47,720 nt of DNA from Chloracidobacterium sp. UBA3360 (GTDB taxonomy: Bacteria; Acidobacteriota; Blastocatellia; Pyrinomonadales; Pyrinomonadaceae): positions 1 through 47,720 of the forward strand of contig DEQS01000007.1 in the NCBI GenBank assembly GCA_002360555.1, written 5' to 3'. The notes below the pieces were generated by a model. That model made no database searches and was not told the DNA's origin. It saw only the letters and a list, made by a program, of their open reading frames with translations. How positions within the stretch are numbered: the stretch's first letter is position 1; the number at the start of each line of letters is the position of its first letter. Made by a program: the position numbers and the translations under genes. This document shows positions 42,694 through 47,720 of the stretch, one piece after another.

Positions 42694-43743
42694 ATGTTCG
42701 GTAAAAAGAAAAGTGTAGCCGGTCTCGACATCGGATCCAGTTCGATCAAGATGGTTGAGCTTGAGGGCAAGCTTAATAATCTCAATCTGGTGAGCTTAGG
42801 CTTTGAAAATCTGCCGGGTGACACGATCATCGATGGCCAGATCATGGAGCTCAATGTTGTTTCGGACGTGATCCAGAGCGTCTGTGCAAATCATCAGGTC
42901 AACGCGACAAACGTCGTTACAGGCGTGAGCGGCCATTCGGTGATCTTAAAGAACATCGTTTTGCCGCTGATGAGCAAAGATGAGCTCGAAGAGTCGATCG
43001 ACTGGCACGCTGAGGAACATATCCCGTACGATCTTGCCGATGTCAGCCTTGATTATCAGGTGACCGCCGAGACCGAAGATTCGACCAACGTGTTGATCGC
43101 CGCTTGCAAACGCGAGCGCATCGACAATATCAAACAGGCCATCCAGCTTGCCGGCAAAACACCGGTGGTGATCGATGTCGATACGTTTGCCCTGCAAAAT
43201 TGTTACGAAGTGAACTACAACCCAACCGAAGACGATGTCGTCACGCTGCTCAATATCGGAGCTTCGACGATGAACGTCAATATCGTCAAGGGAACGCGTT
43301 CGCTCTTTACCCGCGACATCACCGTTGGCGGCAGCCAGTTTACCGACGTATTGCAGCGAAGCCTGGGGCTGAACTTTCAGCAGGCTGAGGCCGTCAAACG
43401 CGGCGTAGCCGAAGCGGTCGAGGGCGTCGAAGAAAAATCTATCGAGCCGTTGATGAACAATGTCACCGAGATCGTCGCGATGGAGATCCAAAAAACATTT
43501 GATTTTTATCGTGCGACGACTGAAGACAACGAGACCGTAGTTCAAAAGATCCTCATCTCGGGCGGCGGTTCTAAGCTTGCCGGGCTTTCGCAAGAGCTTT
43601 CACAACGTCTTGAGTTGCCGGTCGAGGTCCTTGACCCGTTCCGCAATATTAACGTTGATACCAAGAAATTCGACCCCGATTATCTCAGCGAGATCGTGCC
43701 TGAAATGGCTGTAGCCGTCGGATTAGCTATCAGGGGAGTGTAA
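42694..43743 (+). CDS. pilM: Type IV pilus assembly protein PilM
   Basis: A 349-aa cytoplasmic actin-like ATPase that binds the N-terminal tail of PilN and couples the pilus motor to the inner-membrane alignment complex. It shows the actin-like phosphate-1 motif GLDIGSSSIKMVEL near the N terminus, 'LNIGASTMNVNIVKG' (phosphate-2) and 'ILISGGGSKLAGLSQELSQRL' (adenosine loop). Length is normal. It is the first gene of a five-gene operon; pilN follows after 9 bp. Confidence 0.95.
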   Translation: MFGKKKSVAGLDIGSSSIKMVELEGKLNNLNLVSLGFENLPGDTIIDGQIMELNVVSDVIQSVCANHQVNATNVVTGVSGHSVILKNIVLPLMSKDELEESIDWHAEEHIPYDLADVSLDYQVTAETEDSTNVLIAACKRERIDNIKQAIQLAGKTPVVIDVDTFALQNCYEVNYNPTEDDVVTLLNIGASTMNVNIVKGTRSLFTRDITVGGSQFTDVLQRSLGLNFQQAEAVKRGVAEAVEGVEEKSIEPLMNNVTEIVAMEIQKTFDFYRATTEDNETVVQKILISGGGSKLAGLSQELSQRLELPVEVLDPFRNINVDTKKFDPDYLSEIVPEMAVAVGLAIRGV

Positions 43744-43752
43744 TAAAACAAG

Positions 43753-44469
43753 ATGATCAAGATCAATCTACTCAATTCGGTTACAGAAAGACAGGGCGGT
43801 GCAGTCGTCGCCGTCGACCGCAAGATCTCGAGCGCTAAATCGCGAATGATCCTGATGTCGGTCGTCGTCTCGGTATTGCTCGCAGCGGTCATAGGTTGGG
43901 ACGTCATTAGTACATCCATGGCAAAAACCGAGGCCGAACGACAGCTCGACGAGCAAAAACAGATCGCTGCCGAACTCGAGGTCGTCATGAACGAGCAGAA
44001 AGAACTCGAGGCAAAGATCGCAAATATCGATACCAGAATCGAGTCGATCAAACGGCTCCGTTCGTCACAGGCCGGGCCGAGTGCGGTGCTTGACGCAATG
44101 CGTGAACGTATCGCGATGGTTCCGGGGCTGTACATCGAAAATATCGAGCAGACCGGCGACAGCATTGTTCTAAAGGGAAATTCGCCGGATGAGGCACAGG
44201 TGACGCAGTTTGGCCGCAGCCTAGAATTCTCAAACGGCTTGTTCTCAAATCTGAGTATCGAGACGACACGTGCTGACGTCGCAAATCCTAATGCTCCGCA
44301 GAAGGTGGCAGCCGACGGCGAAGCTCCAAAGCTCTCGATCGTCAACTTTACCATTCGATGTGCTTACACGCCGTCGAAAGCTCCGAATGCAGACAATGGT
44401 AACCCTACGACCGCGTCAACAACGGCTCCGGGAACTCCGGCCCAGCCTGTTCAAGTAGCAAAGAATTAA
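43753..44469 (+). CDS. pilN: Type IV pilus assembly protein PilN
   Basis: A 238-aa bitopic inner-membrane protein. The N terminus MIKINLLNSV is the conserved PilN tail that docks into PilM. One TM helix follows (about 34-53, SVVVSVLLAAVIGWDVI), then a coiled coil (about 55-105, 'AERQLDEQKQIAAELEVVMNEQKELEAKIANID') and a ferredoxin-like periplasmic domain ('AIVLKGNSPDEAQVTQFGRSLEFSNGLFSNL' region). The C-terminal 30 residues are a Pro/Thr/Ala-rich tail. It partners with PilO. Confidence 0.92.
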   Translation: MIKINLLNSVTERQGGAVVAVDRKISSAKSRMILMSVVVSVLLAAVIGWDVISTSMAKTEAERQLDEQKQIAAELEVVMNEQKELEAKIANIDTRIESIKRLRSSQAGPSAVLDAMRERIAMVPGLYIENIEQTGDSIVLKGNSPDEAQVTQFGRSLEFSNGLFSNLSIETTRADVANPNAPQKVAADGEAPKLSIVNFTIRCAYTPSKAPNADNGNPTTASTTAPGTPAQPVQVAKN

Positions 44470-44503
44470 CGTCCGGCCATAAGCCAAATAGAAGGAAACG
44501 AAG

Positions 44504-45160
44504 ATGTTAGAGAAAATCAAAAATCTAAAATGGCACTATCACCTGGTGATGCTTGTCGGCCTGGCCGCACTCATCTACGGCGGCGTCTGGTATTTCTACA
44601 CCAGCGAACTGCGAGCGGAGGTCACGGCCATCAACGATCAGGTATCGCAGCTACAGGCTAAGAACGAGACGGCACGCGTTGCGACACAGCGTATCAATGA
44701 GTTTCGTGCACTTTTTGCCAGCAAATCAGCCGAGTACGACGAGCTAAAGGTCCTCTTGCCCGAACAACGTGAGATCACAAACGTGCTGCAGGGCCTTCAG
44801 GACACAGCCAACAGCAGCCGTCTCATCGTGATGCGGTTTAGCCCGCGAGATGATACGTCTCAGGATTCGATCATGGCAAAGCCCGTCGAGGTTGAGGTTG
44901 ACAGCAATTTTACCAACCTGCGTGCATTCTTTGACGCGATGGCAAAACTGCCGCGTATCGTTTCGATCACCGATTTCAAACTCAATCAGCTTGATAAACA
45001 GACAGATACAAAGACGCTGCATGCGCAATTTGTGTTGACGGCGTTCTATTCCGTCCCGGCTGATGCAAATGCCAAACCGGCAGTTCCGGGCCAGCCTGCT
45101 GCCCCCGGAGCGGCACCCGCACCCGGCCAGCCAGCCGCACCAGCACCTGTCGCCAAGTAA
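44504..45160 (+). CDS. pilO: Type IV pilus assembly protein PilO
   Basis: A 218-aa bitopic membrane protein that dimerises with PilN and contacts PilP. It has a short cytoplasmic N terminus (MLEKIKNLKWHYHL), a TM helix (about 15-32, VMLVGLAALIYGGVWYFY), a coiled coil (about 35-85) and a periplasmic domain ('LPEQREITNVLQGLQDTANSSRLIVMRFSP', 'VEVEVDSNFTNLRAFFDAMAKLPRIVSITDFKL') typical of PilO. The tail is Pro/Ala-rich like that of PilN. AAGGAA lies before the start, and the gap to pilN is 34 bp. Confidence 0.93.
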   Translation: MLEKIKNLKWHYHLVMLVGLAALIYGGVWYFYTSELRAEVTAINDQVSQLQAKNETARVATQRINEFRALFASKSAEYDELKVLLPEQREITNVLQGLQDTANSSRLIVMRFSPRDDTSQDSIMAKPVEVEVDSNFTNLRAFFDAMAKLPRIVSITDFKLNQLDKQTDTKTLHAQFVLTAFYSVPADANAKPAVPGQPAAPGAAPAPGQPAAPAPVAK

Positions 45161-45192
45161 CCCACCGATAAATCATTTACGAGAGAAAAGCC

Positions 45193-45948
45193 ATGATCAA
45201 CAAATCGCAAATACTTCGAAATATCAGCGTAGGAGCCGCGGCCGCAGGCTTGCTCTTATTCTGCGGGATATTCGCACAGACACACGCCCAGCGTGATCCG
45301 TTCGCGAAACCGAGCTATAAAAAAGAGAAAAAGCAGGTCCCTGTCGGCACAAAGGCTGTAAAAACGGGCCCCTCAACATCGGCCATGAGCTACGCTCCGC
45401 CGGCGATCGAGGCTCGCATTGAGTATTACAAACGCCTGCGCGAAACTGCCGCCGCCAACGGAGCCGCGATACCAAAAGTAACCAGCGTGCTTACGCTCAA
45501 TGAAATGGCCGTGACCGGTATCTTCAAAACCCCGCGTGGTTATGCCGCGATGGTCGAAGCGACGCCGATCAAGCTCTCATACACGATATATCCGGGCGAA
45601 AAGTTTTTTGACGGGCAGCTCGTCGCAGTCGAAGAAAACCGCCTAGTTTTCCGCAAGGTGACCAAGACCGGCGAAGGAAAGTTTGTCGCATCGGTCGAAA
45701 ACAAGCCGTTGAAACAGTATTCGATGAAAGCTCAGGTCGAGGGCACGGCGCCGGCCCAGGGAGATCGCCCGGCTGAGGTTGCCAGCAGCCAGCCTGTCAC
45801 TGCATCTGACAAAGCTATCAAGCCCACGTCCAACCCGTTTCTCTCGCCGCTTGACGAGATGAATAATCAGCCGGTCAAAACCGAGACTGATAAACCGAAA
45901 AAAGGTACCAAAAAGCCTGTCAAAGTCGCGAAGAACGACGGGCAGTAA
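45193..45948 (+). CDS. pilP: Type IV pilus assembly protein PilP
   Basis: A 251-aa protein that links PilNO to the PilQ secretin. The N-terminal hydrophobic segment (GAAAAGLLLFCGIFAQTHA) is followed by RDPFAKP, a conserved PilP motif. The beta-sandwich domain ('VLTLNEMAVTGIFKTPRGYAAMVEATPIKLSYTIYPGEKFFDGQLVAVEENRLVFRKV') matches PilP. The Cys in LLLFCG is preceded by Phe, not Gly/Ala/Ser, so it is not a good lipobox. This PilP may be a transmembrane or soluble periplasmic protein rather than a lipoprotein. The Lys/Pro-rich C-terminal tail of about 80 residues is longer than usual. Confidence 0.88.
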   Translation: MINKSQILRNISVGAAAAGLLLFCGIFAQTHAQRDPFAKPSYKKEKKQVPVGTKAVKTGPSTSAMSYAPPAIEARIEYYKRLRETAAANGAAIPKVTSVLTLNEMAVTGIFKTPRGYAAMVEATPIKLSYTIYPGEKFFDGQLVAVEENRLVFRKVTKTGEGKFVASVENKPLKQYSMKAQVEGTAPAQGDRPAEVASSQPVTASDKAIKPTSNPFLSPLDEMNNQPVKTETDKPKKGTKKPVKVAKNDGQ

Positions 45949-46011
45949 AAAGTTCTGACCTGATCCGATCCGACCTGAAAGGGAAACGATCTATTTAGCT
46001 ACGGAGGAAAC

Positions 46012-47664
46012 ATGAAGTCTCTAAACAAATTCAGCGAAGCGGCCAAAAAAGCCATCATCGCGTTGGCGATCGTGAGCACACTTGCTCTAACGGCCGTCGC
46101 GCAAAAAGTCGAGCCGCAAACGCAAGGCAAACATTACGGCGAGCCGGGCTTTCGCGGCGAACCGATCAATCTCAACGTCGTTAATGCCGACATTCGCGAC
46201 ATCCTGTCATACATCACCGACCAATACGGTATCAATTTTGTGATCGACAAATCGGTCAAAGAAATACCGGTCACCGTTAAGGTCAACGACGTGCCATGGA
46301 ATATCGCTCTCGATTCGGTGCTGCAGGCTCAGGAACTCGGCGTGCAGGTCAATGGAAACATTCTGCGTATTGCCGAAAACAAGGTGCTGGCAGCCGAAGG
46401 CGAGCTGTATAACGCCAGGATGAACAATCAGCTCGACACGTCACCGCTGTATACCGAGCTGATCCGTTTGAATTACGCAACGGCATCCGGCGGTACGTCA
46501 CCCAGCGGCCCGAGCGCCGGAACAGACACTAGCTCTTCTTCGAGTTCGTCTGCGTCATCAGGCGGCGGTGGTGCATCGGGATTGCTTCCGATCATCAAGC
46601 GTCGGCTTTCGCGTCGCGGTTCGATCGAGACCGATCCGCGTAGCAATTCGCTTATCATCACCGACGTTGCTTCGAACATCGCTGCGATCAAACAGCTTAT
46701 TTCGATCCTTGACCAGCCCGAACCGCAGGTCGAGATCGAAGCACGGATCGTTGTCGCATCGAGAAACTTTAGCCGAGACATCGGCGTCCAGCTCGGAGCG
46801 ATCTTTACCGGCCCAAAAGGCAGCGGCGGAGTTGGTGGAACATTACCGGGTTTCACGCCGGCAATTACACCTTCACCCGGCACCCCAACGCCCAGCATCA
46901 GTAACGATCTTGTCTCAAAGATCGCTAATTCAGCGATCGGCCTAACGACCGGGATATTTGGAACGGCACAGATCAGTGCTCTGATCACCGCCGGTGAGCA
47001 GAAAGGCCAGGCAAAGGTCATCGCGACCCCGCGTGTGACGGCCCTCAACAACCGTCCAGCCGAGATCAAGAGCGCGACCAAGATCCCCGTAACGACGATC
47101 CAACCAGGATCAGCCGCGGGTGGTGCAGTTATCGCTACAACGACATATGTCGATGTCCCGCTCAAGCTTTCGATCACCCCGCAGATCACCGATCAGGGAA
47201 CCGTCATACTCAAGGTGACAGCAGAAAATAGCTCGACAGCGTCCGTAGTCGGCGGAGCAAATCCGGCGATCAACACTCAGAGCATGCAGACAGAGGTCGT
47301 TGTGCCAGATGGCGGAACGACGGTCGTAGGCGGAGTTCTGTTTGACGACGAACGCGAAAGCCAGGACCGTACACCGGGCCTCGCGAGCATCCCGCTGCTT
47401 GGCAACCTGTTCAAGCGTAAGGGCGTTCAGCGTAACACCAACGAGATCCTGTTTTTCATCACGCCGCGTATCACGCGTCCGGATTACAATGCTGCCAATC
47501 AAAACGGTGTTGCACCACGTTCGGGAACGATACTCCAGCCGGTGCCGATGGGCAATCCTCCGTCAAACTCACAGCCGGTCGTCGAAAATGCGTCACCTGT
47601 CGTATTTCAGACCCCGGGCGTAGTAAAACCGGAACCAACCGCAACCCAGCCGATCAAGCCGTAA
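46012..47664 (+). CDS. pilQ: Type IV pilus secretin PilQ
   Basis: A 550-aa outer-membrane secretin through which the pilus passes. It has a signal peptide (cleavage near LTAVAQ), an STN/N0 domain (about 45-120: 'INLNVVNADIRDILSYITDQYGINFVIDKSV'), an N1-type domain split by a Ser/Gly-rich linker (about 160-190) and the secretin core ('VEIEARIVVASRNFSRDIGVQLGAIF', 'GQAKVIATPRVTALNNRPAEIKSATKIPV', 'VPDGGTTVVGGVLFDDERESQDRTPGLASIPLLGNLFKRKG' and 'EILFFITPRI'). It lacks the AMIN domains of proteobacterial PilQ. A Pro-rich tail ends the protein. GGAGGA about 7 bp before the ATG supports the start. Confidence 0.94.
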   Translation: MKSLNKFSEAAKKAIIALAIVSTLALTAVAQKVEPQTQGKHYGEPGFRGEPINLNVVNADIRDILSYITDQYGINFVIDKSVKEIPVTVKVNDVPWNIALDSVLQAQELGVQVNGNILRIAENKVLAAEGELYNARMNNQLDTSPLYTELIRLNYATASGGTSPSGPSAGTDTSSSSSSSASSGGGGASGLLPIIKRRLSRRGSIETDPRSNSLIITDVASNIAAIKQLISILDQPEPQVEIEARIVVASRNFSRDIGVQLGAIFTGPKGSGGVGGTLPGFTPAITPSPGTPTPSISNDLVSKIANSAIGLTTGIFGTAQISALITAGEQKGQAKVIATPRVTALNNRPAEIKSATKIPVTTIQPGSAAGGAVIATTTYVDVPLKLSITPQITDQGTVILKVTAENSSTASVVGGANPAINTQSMQTEVVVPDGGTTVVGGVLFDDERESQDRTPGLASIPLLGNLFKRKGVQRNTNEILFFITPRITRPDYNAANQNGVAPRSGTILQPVPMGNPPSNSQPVVENASPVVFQTPGVVKPEPTATQPIKP

Positions 47665-47720
47665 GGTTCTATCGCATAGCGAATGTTTTTCTCCGTAGAA
47701 AAGGCTGTCTGGATATCCAG

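Noticed and set aside
46473..47189. A 238-codon open frame on the minus strand inside pilQ
   Set aside because: It is antisense to the secretin core; the low-complexity Pro/Asp stretches mirror the Ser/Gly linker of PilQ.

Overview
The window looks like chromosomal DNA of an Acidobacteriota bacterium, probably near Blastocatellia/Pyrinomonadales. This is inferred from gene families, not from a marker gene. The clues are a reaction-centre-type c-type cytochrome fused to a LolA-like domain, an N-terminal zinc-ribbon/TPR protein of the 'MKRCPECRRDYYDDTLLYC' type, a stand-alone glucose-6-phosphate isomerase of the transaldolase-fusion type, many secreted proteins with short Gram-negative signal peptides, and a pilMNOPQ operon. 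No tRNA, rRNA, CRISPR array, transposase or phage gene was seen.

Layout. 1-459 is the 3' end of a radical SAM gene, followed by a strong terminator and an FtsX/MacB-type ABC permease. 1.8-9.0 kb holds three large secreted proteins: one unknown, one alkaline-phosphatase-superfamily hydrolase and one GH38-like glycosidase. These converge on pgi (minus strand). 10.8-14.1 kb holds a Tat-exported transglutaminase-like protein, an NTF2-like lipoprotein and a secreted TPR protein.

14.2-37.1 kb is a long, almost unidirectional catabolic region. It encodes every step of reductive uracil/thymine degradation: NCS1 nucleobase permease, PreT/PreA dihydropyrimidine dehydrogenase, dihydropyrimidinase, a nitrilase-family beta-ureidopropionase, an AGXT2-like beta-amino-acid aminotransferase and CoA-acylating methylmalonate-semialdehyde dehydrogenase. 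The expected products are acetyl-CoA (uracil) and propionyl-CoA (thymine), plus CO2 and ammonia. Between these genes lie an M28 peptidase, a YtcJ-like amidohydrolase, a class C beta-lactamase-like hydrolase, pyruvate phosphate dikinase, a divergent GTP cyclohydrolase II-like protein, a coiled-coil lipoprotein, a GNAT protein, a TPR regulator-like protein, a di-haem cytochrome and two unknown secreted proteins.

37.9-40.3 kb is a divergent pair, an APH-fold kinase and an acyl-CoA dehydrogenase (split ACAD10/11-like). 40.3-42.1 kb is a secreted protein with four internal repeats, closed by a terminator. A 550-bp leader then precedes pilM-pilN-pilO-pilP-pilQ, the type IV pilus inner-membrane alignment complex and secretin.

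The most unusual signal is a set of three partial duplications of pathway-gene ends. (a) The first 22 codons of the aminotransferase are repeated at the start of an unrelated lipoprotein gene. (b) A decayed copy of the dihydropyrimidinase 5' end lies just upstream of the amidohydrolase gene. (c) A copy of the dihydropyrimidinase 3' end lies just after the serine hydrolase gene. Each copy sits on the far side of an inserted gene or gene pair, so they look like scars of repeated cargo insertion or duplication-deletion within the catabolic cluster.
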